Assembly (NCBI RefSeq): GCF_013340205.1
Contig: NZ_BJTG01000006.1
Span: 248,001 to 312,000 of the forward strand
Length of the DNA: 64,000 bases
Direction: 5' to 3'
From: Anaeromyxobacter diazotrophicus
GTDB lineage: Bacteria > Myxococcota > Myxococcia > Myxococcales > Anaeromyxobacteraceae
How positions within the stretch are numbered: the stretch's first letter is position 1; each line of letters opens with the position of its first letter. The translations under genes and the position numbers were made by a program. Positions 7,194 to 15,872 of the stretch are shown here, piece after piece. The notes below the pieces were generated by a model. The model made no database searches and had not been told where the DNA came from. It saw only the letters and a program-made list of their open reading frames with translations.

Positions 7194-9725
7194 TCAAGAC
7201 GCGAGGTGTCGTTCGATCTCGCGCACGACCTCGGGGCCTGCCGCGTTGCGCCATGCGGCCGACGCCGAAGCCGCGGCCTCGTCCCGCCCAACCGCAGCGC
7301 CCGGCAGCGCGCCCTGCTGCTCGAGCCACTCGGCCGCGTTCTCGAGCGTCGCCTTCGAGAGCGACTCGCGCAGCGCGAGGCGGCCCGCGGCGTAGGCGGC
7401 GCGGCCGTGCTCCAGCGCGGCCTTCACCAGCGCGCGGCGATCGGCCGGCCCCTCGCCCGCCGGCGAGGCCAGGAGCACCTCGGCCGCCATGAGGTAGGCC
7501 TCGAGGTACGGGCGCAGGAGGTCGGCGAGGAACGCCAGCGTCTCCCGGTCCGGACCGGCGCGGAGCCGCTCGCCGTCCACCTCGAGCGCGCCGAGCCGCG
7601 CCAGGGCGACCACCGTCTCCGCGAACGTCTCCTCGAGCCGCGCGCCCACCCGGTACATGAACTCGAGCTTGAACAGGCGCGACAGCCAGTGCGTGCGCGC
7701 GAGCAGCTCGGCGCGGGTCGCGTCGCCGCCGCTCGCCCGCAGTGCGCCCGAGACCAGCGAGAGCGCCACGTACCGGTGCAGGACCGCGTTCTTGTGGTAG
7801 TCGAGCTGGGCGCGGCGCTCCTCCACCGCCTGGTAGATGACCTGGCCGGCGGCGCGCTCGACGCGGACGAGCCCCTCCTCCTCGAACCGCGCCACCGCGT
7901 CCGCGACCGGACCCGGCCGGCGCGGGTCGGCCTCGGCGTCGGCGAGGCCGCGCGCGAGCCGAGCCCCGTCGCGCGCCGCGACGGCGCGGAGCAGCGCCAC
8001 CCGCCGGGCGAGCTCGTCGGCCGGGAGGCCGCGGCGCACGTGCGAGAGGAGCGCCGTCGCCAGGAGCCCGGAGGGCGTGACGGTGCTGGCGCGGTCGATC
8101 CCCCAGGCGATGCGGCTCGCGAGGCCCTGCACGAGCTGGCGCCGCGCCGCGCCCGCGTCCGCCGCGCCGGCGGCGAGGAGCCGCTCCCGGCCCTCCGGCC
8201 CGAGCCGCTCGGCGGCGAAGGCGCGCAAGGACACGGGCCGCTCGAACTGGACCGTGAGCCGGCCGTAGCGGCGGCCGAGCACCTTCCTGGCCTGGAGCAG
8301 CCCGCGGAAGCTCTCCCGGTCCTTCTCGCCGCCCGCCAGCTCGCGCGCGTAGCTCTTCGCCTCCATCAGCCGCTCGTAGTCGATGGCGACCGGGACGAAC
8401 AGCACGTCGTCGGCGGCCTCCTCCAGCCAGGCGTCGACCTCCATCGAGACGAGCCCCGTCTTGGGGAAGAGCAGCTTGCCCGAGCGGCTGCGCCCGCCCT
8501 CCAGGTAGAACTCCTGCGGCACGCGCTGCCGGAGGAGGTGCTTCACGTAGGCGCGCAGGGTGGCGGTGTAGATGCGATCGCCTCGCATGCTGCGCCGGAT
8601 GAAGAAGGCCCCGCCGCGCCGCGCCACCGCCCCGAACGGCCAGAACGAGAGGTTGAGGCCGGCGGCGATGTGCGGCGCGGTCATGCCGCGCTCGTAGAGC
8701 AGCCAGGACAGGACGAGGAAGTCGACGTAGCTCTTGTGGCTCGGGCAGAGCACGATGGGCGTCTCGCCGGCGGCGCGCTTCACGCGCGCCAGGCCCTCCT
8801 CGTCGACGTCGACCGCGTCGTACAGGCGCCCGAAGAGCCAGGCGAGGACGGGGCGCAGCAGCTCGACCAGCGCCGGCGCGTACCGGCTCGCGATCTCGTC
8901 GAGGTCGCGCTCGGCCTCGCGCTCCACCGCCGCGGGCGCGCGCCCGGTGCTGGCTGCCTCGGCCGCCAGCGCGGCCCGCAGCGCCCGGTCGCGCAGGACC
9001 TGCTCGCGGACGCGGCCGGGGCTCTTCAGCCGCGGGCCGACCACGGCCTCCACCGCCCGCGCCAGGTGGTGGTGGACGGCGCCGCGCACCTTGCGCCCCA
9101 GCACCGCGTCGCCCTCGGCGGCGCGCTCCGCCACGAACGCCGCCAGGTCGGAGGCGCGCCCGAGCCGCAGCACCGCGCGGCGGCGGTTGGCCGCGAAGCC
9201 GAGCGCGTTGGCGAGCCGGCTCGGCTGATCCGGGGTGCCGAACAGGATCTCCCCCAGCGTCGGCTTCAGCTTCTGCGGCCGGCGCGTCCACACGAGCAGC
9301 GCCGGGACGAGCTGGATGGGGCGGCCGAGCCGCCGCTGGAGCGCGACCAGCGCCGGGAACGGGTCCTCGCCGCGGGCGCCGCGCAGGAACACCAGCGAGG
9401 CGTCGCCGCCCTCGACGGCGGCCGCCAGCGCGGCCGGGCCTGACCGGACCCGAAACAGCCAGGAGAGGAAGCCGCCGAGGCCGAGCGCGGCGCGCAGCGG
9501 CGGCAGCCGGAGCTGCCGCAGGAGCCAGGCGAGATAGAGGAAGTTGAGCAGCCCGGCCGACCTCATCACGAAGACGAGGCTCCCCTGGCGCGCCAGGTCG
9601 GCGAGCTCGCGCCCGGCCTCGAGCGGCACCTGGACCGGCTTGAACCAGCGATCGAGGAGGCTGGCGCGGGCCGCGGGCCGTTCGGCGGCGAGCTGGGAGC
9701 TGGGCGGGTCGCGCACGCGTCGCAT
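7194..9725 (-). CDS. plsB: Glycerol-3-phosphate 1-O-acyltransferase (PlsB)
   Basis: An 843-residue membrane acyltransferase catalysing the first acylation in phospholipid synthesis: acyl-ACP or acyl-CoA plus sn-glycerol-3-phosphate gives lysophosphatidate. The four PlsB blocks are visible: HX4D in CPSHKSYVDFL (about residue 326), the GGAFFIRRSMRGD block, FYLEGGRSRSGKLLFPKTG (about 410), and the VPVAIDYERL block. Length matches E. coli PlsB. It is the last gene of a three-gene minus-strand group with the HEAT-repeat and DnaJ-like genes. A shorter N-terminus is possible, since the first 20 residues are low-information. Confidence 0.93.
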   Translation of the reverse strand: MRRVRDPPSSQLAAERPAARASLLDRWFKPVQVPLEAGRELADLARQGSLVFVMRSAGLLNFLYLAWLLRQLRLPPLRAALGLGGFLSWLFRVRSGPAALAAAVEGGDASLVFLRGARGEDPFPALVALQRRLGRPIQLVPALLVWTRRPQKLKPTLGEILFGTPDQPSRLANALGFAANRRRAVLRLGRASDLAAFVAERAAEGDAVLGRKVRGAVHHHLARAVEAVVGPRLKSPGRVREQVLRDRALRAALAAEAASTGRAPAAVEREAERDLDEIASRYAPALVELLRPVLAWLFGRLYDAVDVDEEGLARVKRAAGETPIVLCPSHKSYVDFLVLSWLLYERGMTAPHIAAGLNLSFWPFGAVARRGGAFFIRRSMRGDRIYTATLRAYVKHLLRQRVPQEFYLEGGRSRSGKLLFPKTGLVSMEVDAWLEEAADDVLFVPVAIDYERLMEAKSYARELAGGEKDRESFRGLLQARKVLGRRYGRLTVQFERPVSLRAFAAERLGPEGRERLLAAGAADAGAARRQLVQGLASRIAWGIDRASTVTPSGLLATALLSHVRRGLPADELARRVALLRAVAARDGARLARGLADAEADPRRPGPVADAVARFEEEGLVRVERAAGQVIYQAVEERRAQLDYHKNAVLHRYVALSLVSGALRASGGDATRAELLARTHWLSRLFKLEFMYRVGARLEETFAETVVALARLGALEVDGERLRAGPDRETLAFLADLLRPYLEAYLMAAEVLLASPAGEGPADRRALVKAALEHGRAAYAAGRLALRESLSKATLENAAEWLEQQGALPGAAVGRDEAAASASAAWRNAAGPEVVREIERHLAS

Positions 9726-9807
9726 CCTACTCGGCGGCCTCGCCGAGTCGAGCCAGGCGCATGGTGCGGCGCGTCACGCGCGGCGCCGCGCGCGACGGGG
9801 CGCGGCG

Positions 9808-10566
9808 TCAGCCGCGCCGCTTCACGTGCCCCTCGCGATCGAGGTACCACGGCTCGACGAGCAGCGCCTCGACGGCGGGGCGGTGGCCCTTCACGTCGGC
9901 GCCGAGCTCCGCGAGCGCCTGCAGCACCTCGCCGCGGACGCGCGCGTTGTCCCGGTCCCGCTCGAGCAGCGCGAGGAGCGCCTCGCGCGTCCGCTCCGTC
10001 AGCGGCTGGCGCGCGAGGAGCCGCGCGGCGGAGATGCGGACGTCGTCCGCGAAGTCCTCGAGCAGCGGCAGCACCGCCTCCTCGAGCGAGGCCGCCGGCC
10101 CGGCGTGCTCGGTGAGGTCGCCGTGCTGCTCGGCCAGCCAGGAGAGGAGGACCAGCTTCTTCTCCGGGTCGCGCGTGTACTCGCCGCCGAGCCGCCGCAG
10201 GAGCTGGAGCGCGGTCTCGGCCACCTCCGCCGGCGAGGTGAGCGAGGTGAGCACCCGCAGCCCCCACGAGACGCCCGACTCCTGCGTCTCGAGGAACGCC
10301 TTCACCGGCGCGACGGCCTTCTCGCCGGCCTCGACCAGGATGAGGCGGACGTTCTCCTTCTCCTCGTCGTCGGTGATGCCCGGGTCGGCGCGGATGGTGA
10401 AGCGCTGGCACAGCACGCCCAGCGCCTCCGGCGTGCCGAGCTCGGCCAGCTGCTGGATGACCTTCTGGCGGTTCTCCGGCGGGCCGTACTTCTCCGTGAC
10501 CTTCTGCGCCTGCTTGCGCAGGGCCCCGGGGCCGCTCTTGCGGCCGAAGATGTCGAGAAATCCCAA
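9808..10566 (-). CDS. HEAT-repeat protein
   Basis: A 252-residue soluble alpha-solenoid protein without signal peptide or membrane segment. At least four helical repeats can be seen: around QKVIQQLAELGTPEAL, LVEAGEKAVAPVKAFLETQ, AVLPLLEDFADDVRISAARLL, and VRGEVLQALAELGADV. Such repeats usually form protein-binding scaffolds. It starts 21 bases after the DnaJ-like gene and precedes plsB, so it probably shares their transcript. No catalytic motif is present and its partner is unknown. Confidence 0.8.
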   Translation of the reverse strand: MGFLDIFGRKSGPGALRKQAQKVTEKYGPPENRQKVIQQLAELGTPEALGVLCQRFTIRADPGITDDEEKENVRLILVEAGEKAVAPVKAFLETQESGVSWGLRVLTSLTSPAEVAETALQLLRRLGGEYTRDPEKKLVLLSWLAEQHGDLTEHAGPAASLEEAVLPLLEDFADDVRISAARLLARQPLTERTREALLALLERDRDNARVRGEVLQALAELGADVKGHRPAVEALLVEPWYLDREGHVKRRG

Positions 10567-10587
10567 GGTGACGCCTCCCAGGCCTAT

Positions 10588-11541
10588 CTACAACGAGATG
10601 CCGGCCCGCGGGTCGGCCTTGTAGAGCGCCTCGAGCGGCTTCACGGCCCGCTCGAGCGCCGGGGTGTGCTCCGGCAAGACGATGTTCACGGTGACGTACA
10701 GGTCGCCGCGGCTGTCGCCGCGCAGCGCCGGCAGGCCCTTGCCGCGCAGCCGGAGCTTCTTGCCGGTCTGCGAGCCGGCGGGCACGCGCAGGCGGACCGG
10801 GCCCTCGAAGGTGGGGAGCGTCACCTCGGCCCCGAGCGCCGCCTCCGGGACGGTCACCGGCAGGTCGAGGTACAGGTCCTTGCCCTCCCGGCGCACCCAG
10901 GGGTGGTGGCGCAGCTTGACACGCAGGTAGAGGTCCCCGTGGCGGCCGCCGTGGCGCCCCGGAGCGCCCTGGCCGGCGAGGCGGATGGTGGAGCCGTCGT
11001 CGACGCCCCGCGGGATCTTCACCCGGAGCGTCTTTCCGTCGAGGCGGACGTCGCGCTCGGCGCCCAGCACCGCGTCGCGCAGGTCGACCGTCAGCTCGGC
11101 CTCGGCGTGGGCGCCCTCCTGCGGGCCGACCGGCCGGCCGCGGCCGCGCCCGGCCCGGCCGCCGAACAGCTCCTCGAAGAGCGACCCGAAGTCGAAGTTG
11201 CCGTAGTCGCCGACCCGGACCTCCTGGAAGTCGCCGAAATCGGGCATGCCGCCGGCCGGAGCGCCCTGGCGCTTCCACTGCCGGTACTGCTCGGCCTTGC
11301 CGGGGTCGAACCCCGAGCGGAGCGAGTCGGCGCCGAACTCGTCGTAGAGCGCGCGCCGCTTCGGGTCGTTCAGCACCTCGGCGGCGGCGGTGACCTCCTT
11401 GAACTTCTCCTCGGCCGCCTTGTCGCCGGGGTTCACGTCCGGGTGGTACTTCCTGGCCAGCCGGCGATAGGCCTTCTTGAGCTCGTCGGCGGTGGCGGTG
11501 CGCGCCACCCCCAGCACGTCGTACAGGTCTCGCTCGGGCAC
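10588..11541 (-). CDS. DnaJ C-terminal family co-chaperone (CbpA-like, no zinc finger)
   Basis: A 317-residue type II Hsp40. The J domain (1-70) has the HPD triad at residues 33-35, which stimulates DnaK ATP hydrolysis. A Gly/Phe-rich linker follows ([20 protein letters not shown], about 105), then two beta-sandwich substrate-binding domains (about 140-305). The four CxxCxGxG zinc repeats of DnaJ are absent, so CbpA or DnaJ-class II is the better name. It is the first gene of the minus-strand group and is divergent from the gene at 11687. Confidence 0.9.
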   Translation of the reverse strand: MPERDLYDVLGVARTATADELKKAYRRLARKYHPDVNPGDKAAEEKFKEVTAAAEVLNDPKRRALYDEFGADSLRSGFDPGKAEQYRQWKRQGAPAGGMPDFGDFQEVRVGDYGNFDFGSLFEELFGGRAGRGRGRPVGPQEGAHAEAELTVDLRDAVLGAERDVRLDGKTLRVKIPRGVDDGSTIRLAGQGAPGRHGGRHGDLYLRVKLRHHPWVRREGKDLYLDLPVTVPEAALGAEVTLPTFEGPVRLRVPAGSQTGKKLRLRGKGLPALRGDSRGDLYVTVNIVLPEHTPALERAVKPLEALYKADPRAGISL

Positions 11542-11674
11542 GCCGGGAAGGTAACGCGGGGGGTGGCCAGGTCAAATTGCACGTCGCGTGCCGCCCGGGC
11601 CCGGCGGGTCCCCGCTCCGCAGGAGCCCGGCCGCGGGGGGGCGCGCCGCGCTCGCCCGGGCGGGGGCGCCCGAC

Positions 11675-11680
11675 TACAAT
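11675..11680 (+). promoter_or_regulatory. Candidate leaderless -10 box (TACAAT)
   Basis: TACAAT lies 6 bases before the ATG at 11687, exactly where a -10 box would place the transcript start at the start codon. No ribosome binding site and no good -35 box are visible. Confidence 0.45.
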
Positions 11681-11686
11681 GTCGGG

Positions 11687-12394
11687 ATGCTGCGAGCGCT
11701 CGCCGCCGCGGTGGCGCTCGCCGCCGGAACCGCCCCGCCGGCCCCGCCCGCGGGGCAGGAGGTGGAGCGCGTGGTGGCGGTCGTGCGCGGCCGCGCCGCC
11801 GGCGCGCCCCACGTGGTGACGCTCACCCGCCTCGAGGGCGAGACGCGCGTGGCGCTGGTCGCGCGGGGCGCGCTGCTCGCGGCGGAGGGGCCGCTCGACG
11901 TCGCCGCGCTGCGCGCCGGCCTCCAGGCGCTGGTGGACGAGCTGCTCCTCGGCGACGAGGCGGCGCGCCTTCAAGTCTTGGAGGTGGACGCGGCGGAGCA
12001 GCAGGCCGAGCTGGCGCGCTTCGCCGCCCGCTTCGCGAGCCCGGCGGCCTACCGGGAGTTCCTGCGCCGCTGCGACCTCGTGGAGGAGGAGGTCGGCGCC
12101 GCGCTGGCGCGGTCGCTCAGGGCCCGCCGCTACCTGGAGAGCCGCGTCGCGCGGGCCGGGCAGCTCTCCGACGCCGAGCTGACGGCCTGGCTCGACCAGC
12201 ACGCGACCGCGCTCGGGACGCGCGATCGAGAGGTCGCCCGCGCCCAAGCCACCCGGGAGCGCATGGCGGAGGAGGCGCGGGCGCTCGTGCGCGAGGTGCG
12301 CGCGCGCGGCGAGGTGCGGCTCCTCGGCGAGCTGCCCGGGAGCGTCCTCGCGCCCGCCCCCACCCCGCTCCCCGCCCGCCAGGCGCGCCGCTGA
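11687..12394 (+). CDS. SurA-N-like periplasmic protein
   Basis: A 235-residue protein with a short signal peptide (cleavage plausible after about residue 15, in AAGTAPPAPP). The body, about 25-190, resembles the helical N-terminal chaperone part of SurA/PpiD-type proteins: an EVERVVAVVRGR opening, then a long helical block with LQALVDELLLGDEAARL and repeated LARF/LARSL helices. No parvulin PPIase domain follows, so it would be a chaperone-type or structural homologue and not an isomerase. The ATG at 11687 is preferred to an upstream in-frame start because of the signal peptide and the -10 box just before it. Function is uncertain. Confidence 0.65.
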   Translation: MLRALAAAVALAAGTAPPAPPAGQEVERVVAVVRGRAAGAPHVVTLTRLEGETRVALVARGALLAAEGPLDVAALRAGLQALVDELLLGDEAARLQVLEVDAAEQQAELARFAARFASPAAYREFLRRCDLVEEEVGAALARSLRARRYLESRVARAGQLSDAELTAWLDQHATALGTRDREVARAQATRERMAEEARALVREVRARGEVRLLGELPGSVLAPAPTPLPARQARR

Positions 12395-12399
12395 CCGCC

Positions 12400-12915
12400 A
12401 TGCGCCGCCCCGTCGAGCCCGACCGCCCCGCCGCGCCGCTCGCCCCGGCGCCGTTCGCCTTCCGGCGCATGGCGCTCGACGACCTGGCGCGGGTGATGGA
12501 GATCGAGAAGGACGGGTTCGCCCACCCCTGGTCGGCCGACCTGCTCCGGCGGGAGATGGTGCACGACTGGTCGACGATCCTGCTCGCGACCGAGCTGCGC
12601 GACGGCCGGGCGGGCGTGGCGCGCGAGGCGATCCTCGGGTTCATCGTGTTCTGGCTCGTCCACGACGAGCTGCACGTGCTCAACATCGCGACCGCGCTCG
12701 AGGCCCGGCGGCGCGGCGTCGGGCGCGCGCTCATGGACGAGGCCGCGCAGCGGGCGCGGCGGGGCGGTGCGGTGCTGGCCACGCTCGAGGTGCGGCGCTC
12801 CAACGCCTCGGCCATCGCCCTCTACCGCGCCCTCGGCTACCGCCAGGTCGGGATCCGGCCCAACTACTACGCCGACGAGGGCGAGGACGCGATCGTGATG
12901 CTGTTGGATCTGTGA
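12400..12915 (+). CDS. rimI: Ribosomal-protein-alanine N-acetyltransferase (RimI-like GNAT)
   Basis: A 171-residue GNAT acetyltransferase. RimI acetylates the N-terminal alanine of ribosomal protein S18; other GNATs acetylate different N-termini. The acetyl-CoA loop is in ALEARRRGVGRALMDEA (about residue 105), preceded by ELHVLNIA and followed by LEVRRSNASAIALYRALGY, the RimI-type signature. The C-terminus has NYY and EDAIVM, again as in RimI. It begins 6 bases after the stop of the preceding gene and probably shares its transcript. No strong Shine-Dalgarno is present. Confidence 0.82.
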   Translation: MRRPVEPDRPAAPLAPAPFAFRRMALDDLARVMEIEKDGFAHPWSADLLRREMVHDWSTILLATELRDGRAGVAREAILGFIVFWLVHDELHVLNIATALEARRRGVGRALMDEAAQRARRGGAVLATLEVRRSNASAIALYRALGYRQVGIRPNYYADEGEDAIVMLLDL

Positions 12916-12932
12916 GCGCGCCGTCGTAGAAC
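12904..12932 (+). promoter_or_regulatory. Promoter for a leaderless pyrD transcript
   Basis: TTGGAT (12904-12909), a 17-base spacer and TAGAAC (12927-12932) form a good sigma-70-like promoter. The ATG of pyrD lies 7 bases after the -10 box, so the transcript would start at the start codon. The -35 box overlaps the last codons of rimI. Confidence 0.5.
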
Positions 12933-12939
12933 GCCGGGC

Positions 12940-14028
12940 ATGCTGTGGCGCGCCCTCCGCTGGCTGCTCTTCCGCTTCGATCCGGAGACGATCCACCACC
13001 TGGCCGTGGTCGCGCTGCGCGCCCTCGGCTGGCGCCCCGTCGCGCGGCGGCTGCGGCGCCGCCCGCGCCCGGCGCTGGAGGTCGAGGCGCTCGGCCTGCG
13101 CTTCGCGCACCCGCTCGGCCTGGCGGCGGGGTTCGACAAGGGCGAGGTGGTGGCGCCGGGGCTCTTCGCGCTCGGCTTCTCGCACGTCGAGATCGGCACG
13201 CTCACCCCGCGGCCGCAGCCGGGCAACGACCGCCCCCGGCTGTTCCGGCTCCCGGAGCACCGCGCCCTCCTGAACCGCATGGGCTTCAACAACGGTGGGG
13301 CGGAGGCCTGCGCGGCCCGCCTGGCCCGGCTCGCGCCCGAGGACCGGCCGGGGGTGGTGGGCGTGAACGTCGGCCGCAACAAGGTGACGCCCAACGAGCG
13401 CGCCGAGGAGGACTACCTCGCCTGCATCGACCGGCTCCACCCCTTCGCCGATTACCTGGTGGTGAACATCTCCTCGCCCAACACCCCGGGCCTGCGGCAG
13501 CTCCAGGAGCGCGCGGCGCTGGAGCGGCTGCTCGGCGCGTGCGCGGCGCGGGCCCGCGCGCTCGCCACCCCGCGGCCGCTCCTCGTGAAGCTCGCCCCCG
13601 ACCTGTCCGACGAGGCGCTCGACGAGGCGGTGGACGTGGCGCTCGCGGCCGGCGCCGCCGGGATCGTCGCGACCAACACGACCCTGCAGCGCCCGGGCGC
13701 CGTCGCCTCCCACCCGCGGGCCGGCGAGGCGGGCGGCCTCTCCGGCGCGCCGCTCGCGCCGCTCGCCCGGCGCGCGATCCGGCGCATCCACGCCCGGGCG
13801 GGGGCGCGCCTGCCGGTGGTGGGGGTGGGTGGCGTCATGACGGGCGCAGACGTCTACGATCGGGTCAGGTCCGGGGCGACCCTGGTTCAGGCTTATACGG
13901 GTTACATCTACGGCGGGCCCACGTTCGTGCGAGACGCGCTGCGCGACCTGGAGGCGCTGCTCCGCCGGGACGGATTCTCCCGACTTTCCGACGCGGTCGG
14001 CGCTGACGTCCGGGCGACCGGGCGCTGA
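12940..14028 (+). CDS. pyrD: Dihydroorotate dehydrogenase, class 2 (quinone-linked)
   Basis: A 362-residue flavoenzyme of pyrimidine synthesis that oxidises dihydroorotate to orotate and passes electrons to quinone. The class 2 N-terminal membrane-associating helices are present (LLFRFDPETIHHLAV). FMN and substrate motifs include GLAAGFDKG (about 62), NRMGFNNGG (about 110), the catalytic-serine motif NISSPNTPGLR (about 177), and GVGGVMTGADVYDRVRSGA near the C-terminus. Length matches E. coli PyrD with a small extension. The start has no Shine-Dalgarno; the promoter just upstream suggests a leaderless mRNA. Confidence 0.95.
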   Translation: MLWRALRWLLFRFDPETIHHLAVVALRALGWRPVARRLRRRPRPALEVEALGLRFAHPLGLAAGFDKGEVVAPGLFALGFSHVEIGTLTPRPQPGNDRPRLFRLPEHRALLNRMGFNNGGAEACAARLARLAPEDRPGVVGVNVGRNKVTPNERAEEDYLACIDRLHPFADYLVVNISSPNTPGLRQLQERAALERLLGACAARARALATPRPLLVKLAPDLSDEALDEAVDVALAAGAAGIVATNTTLQRPGAVASHPRAGEAGGLSGAPLAPLARRAIRRIHARAGARLPVVGVGGVMTGADVYDRVRSGATLVQAYTGYIYGGPTFVRDALRDLEALLRRDGFSRLSDAVGADVRATGR

Positions 14029-14034
14029 TTCACC

Positions 14035-14076
14035 CGGAAAGAGGCGTCCTACCGGCCGGATGGCCGCCCCTTTCCG
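14035..14076 (+). terminator. Hairpin after pyrD
   Basis: A 12-base-pair stem with one mismatch (arms 14035-14046 and 14065-14076), plus an inner CCGGCCGG, lies just past pyrD. There is no T-tract, so it may be a weak terminator or an RNA 3'-end stabiliser. The rest of the gap to 14282 shows only GAGGTGAGGTGAGG ahead of the next gene. Confidence 0.35.
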
Positions 14077-14282
14077 TGTCCCGTACCCGGGGGCGGGAAT
14101 CCAGGAGGGGGCTTTGCATGTACTCCAGGAGGAGGCCACTTCTGGATGCGTGCAGGGCAGGGGAGCAGGCATACACTGGCCCCTCCCGCTGGACGGGCAT
14201 GACGCGATGCGCAATGATGGGGGTGTCAGGAACGCAGCGGGCGTGCCTGGCGAGGGATGCCTTCCAGAGGTGAGGTGAGGTC

Positions 14283-14765
14283 ATGGCGGACAAGCACGGC
14301 AACATGAAGGTCCCGGAGTTCCTGCGCGAGCCGCTCGACGCGGCTCAGCTGCGCCTGGCCGAGTTCGAGGAGGAGGCGCAGCGCGTCTACTCCGAAGCCC
14401 AGCGCGTGCTGAAGGACCTGGTCGAGAAGGGGCGCGAGAGCCGCAAGGACGTGGCGGAGCTGGTGCAGCGGCTCTCGAAGCAGGACTGGAAAGGCGTGGA
14501 CGAGCTCAAGGGGCGCGTCTCCAAGCTGCGCGACCAGGGCCTCTCGCGGGCCCACGAGCTGCGCGGCCGGGCCGAGAGCTTCCGCGCCGAGGCCATGGAG
14601 CGGCTCGAGGACCTGCAGACGAAGGCGGTCGCGTTCCTGGGCGTCGCCACCCGGTCCGAGGTCGAGGAGCTGTCGCGCGAGCTGGAGAAGCTCGCCAGCC
14701 GGCTCGAGAAGGGCGACAAGCCGGCCCGGCGCAAGTCGCCGAAGCGCCGCGCGGCGGGGGCCTAG
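14283..14765 (+). CDS. Phasin-like coiled-coil protein
   Basis: A 160-residue, highly charged, almost fully helical protein. The C-terminal part, FLGVATRSEVEELSRELEKL, matches the motif found at the end of poly(3-hydroxyalkanoate) granule-associated proteins (PhaF/PhaI-type), and the tail is Lys/Arg-rich as in PhaF, which can bind nucleic acid. Phasins coat polymer granules or act as general scaffolding proteins. A GAGGTGAGG element precedes the ATG. The following gene encodes a second protein with a related C-terminal motif, so the two may pair. No PHA synthase gene lies nearby. Confidence 0.65.
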   Translation: MADKHGNMKVPEFLREPLDAAQLRLAEFEEEAQRVYSEAQRVLKDLVEKGRESRKDVAELVQRLSKQDWKGVDELKGRVSKLRDQGLSRAHELRGRAESFRAEAMERLEDLQTKAVAFLGVATRSEVEELSRELEKLASRLEKGDKPARRKSPKRRAAGA

Positions 14766-14767
14766 CC

Positions 14768-15115
14768 ATGACCGAGCTCCGCGAGAGGTTCAAGGTGGCC
14801 TGGTCGCAGGCGCTCGTCGGGCTTGACGCCGCCGAGCAAGAGGCCGAAAAGGTGCTCGCGAAGGTGGCCGACGCCACCGGGTTCGGCCCGGAGGACGTCC
14901 GCCGCCAGGCGCGCGACTTCACCGAGCGGCTGCAGACTCAGCGCCGCGAGATCGAGCGCACCATCGACGAGGCGGTGAAGCGCGCCGTGGGCCGCTTCAA
15001 GCTGCCCTCGCGCGACGAGATCGACGAGCTGCGCCGCCGGGTGGACGCCCTGTCGTCCCGCCTCGACGGCCTCGCCGCCGCCCGAGCCGCGCCGAAGGAG
15101 GATCAGCACGCGTGA
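14768..15115 (+). CDS. Second phasin-like coiled-coil protein
   Basis: A 115-residue helical protein starting 2 bases after the previous stop. It ends with RFKLPSRDEIDELRRRVDAL, related to the C-terminal motif of its neighbour and typical of phasin-family oligomerisation segments. The middle region (QARDFTERLQTQRREIERTI) is predicted coiled coil. Its stop overlaps the GTG of the lytic transglycosylase gene, so the three genes are probably co-translated. The link to granules is family-based inference. Confidence 0.62.
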   Translation: MTELRERFKVAWSQALVGLDAAEQEAEKVLAKVADATGFGPEDVRRQARDFTERLQTQRREIERTIDEAVKRAVGRFKLPSRDEIDELRRRVDALSSRLDGLAAARAAPKEDQHA

Positions 15116-15861
15116 GGAGACCGACCGTCAGGGGCTGCGCAGGGGCCTTCATCGCCGTCGCCGTGGGCGCCGCCGTCACCGCGGCGCCCGGGACGATGGG
15201 CGAGCTTCCGGTCCTGCCGCGCATCGAGACGTTCATCTCGTCCGCGTGCGGGGGCTCCTCGCCCTGCCCGACCCCTGACCGCCTGCGCTGGCTCGCCACC
15301 CTGGAGAAGACCCTCCAGGAGAAGATGCCCGGCCTCCCGGAGAGCGACCGGACGCGGCTCGCCGACGTCATCTACGAGGAGGCCAAGGCCGCCTCGCTCG
15401 ACCCGCTCTTCGTCCTGGCGGTCATCGCGGTCGAGTCGGGGTACGACCACGTCGCCGAGAGCGAGCGCGGCGCGCGCGGCCTCATGCAGCTCCGGCCGGA
15501 GACGCTCCGCCACGAGGCGGCGCGCTCGCGCCTCGACGGCGAGGATCCTGACGATCCGGTGCTGAACGTCCGCGCCGGCGTGCGCTACTTCCGCCGGCTC
15601 GTGCGCGCCTTCGGCTCGACCGACCTCGCGCTCATGGCCTACAACGCCGGCCCGAACCGGATCCTGCGCTACCTGGAGGAGGACGGCGAGGTCCCGGATC
15701 GCTTCCTCGTCTACCCGCAGAAGGTGGCCGGTGAGCTGCAGCGGCTGAAGCGCCGCCCGCGGCCGCAGGTGGCCGCTCTCGGCGGCTGGCCGCGCCGCGC
15801 GCCCGAGGAGCCGGCGGCCGGCGCCGTCGCCCCCGAGGCGGCGCCGCAGGCCGCGCGCTAA
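15112..15861 (+). CDS. Lytic transglycosylase (SLT domain)
   Basis: A 249-residue secreted peptidoglycan-cleaving enzyme. A signal-type segment (GAFIAVAVGAAVTAAPG) lies at 10-28. The SLT domain (about 80-210) has the catalytic glutamate in FVLAVIAVESGYDH (about 106), then ESERGARGLMQLRPET, DPVLNVRAGVRYFRRL and DLALMAYNAGPNRI, the full family pattern. The last 40 residues are Pro/Ala-rich and probably disordered. The GTG start lies within the previous gene's stop (GTGA). Confidence 0.88.
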   Translation: MRRPTVRGCAGAFIAVAVGAAVTAAPGTMGELPVLPRIETFISSACGGSSPCPTPDRLRWLATLEKTLQEKMPGLPESDRTRLADVIYEEAKAASLDPLFVLAVIAVESGYDHVAESERGARGLMQLRPETLRHEAARSRLDGEDPDDPVLNVRAGVRYFRRLVRAFGSTDLALMAYNAGPNRILRYLEEDGEVPDRFLVYPQKVAGELQRLKRRPRPQVAALGGWPRRAPEEPAAGAVAPEAAPQAAR

Positions 15862-15864
15862 GAT
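15859..15864 (+). promoter_or_regulatory. Candidate leaderless -10 box (TAAGAT) for queE
   Basis: TAAGAT ends 8 bases before the queE ATG and contains the stop codon of the preceding gene. No Shine-Dalgarno is visible, and no clear -35 box either. Confidence 0.35.
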
Positions 15865-15872
15865 CCGCCGGC

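Noticed and set aside
7117-9291. Long open frames antisense to plsB and to most other genes
   Set aside because: In such GC-rich DNA the opposite-strand frames stay open by composition. Their translations are Arg/Pro/Ala-rich without family motifs, while the annotated strand carries clear motifs.
14029-14282. Riboswitch or small RNA between pyrD and the phasin-like genes
   Set aside because: Only one imperfect hairpin and a purine-rich leader are visible; no conserved riboswitch core could be recognised.
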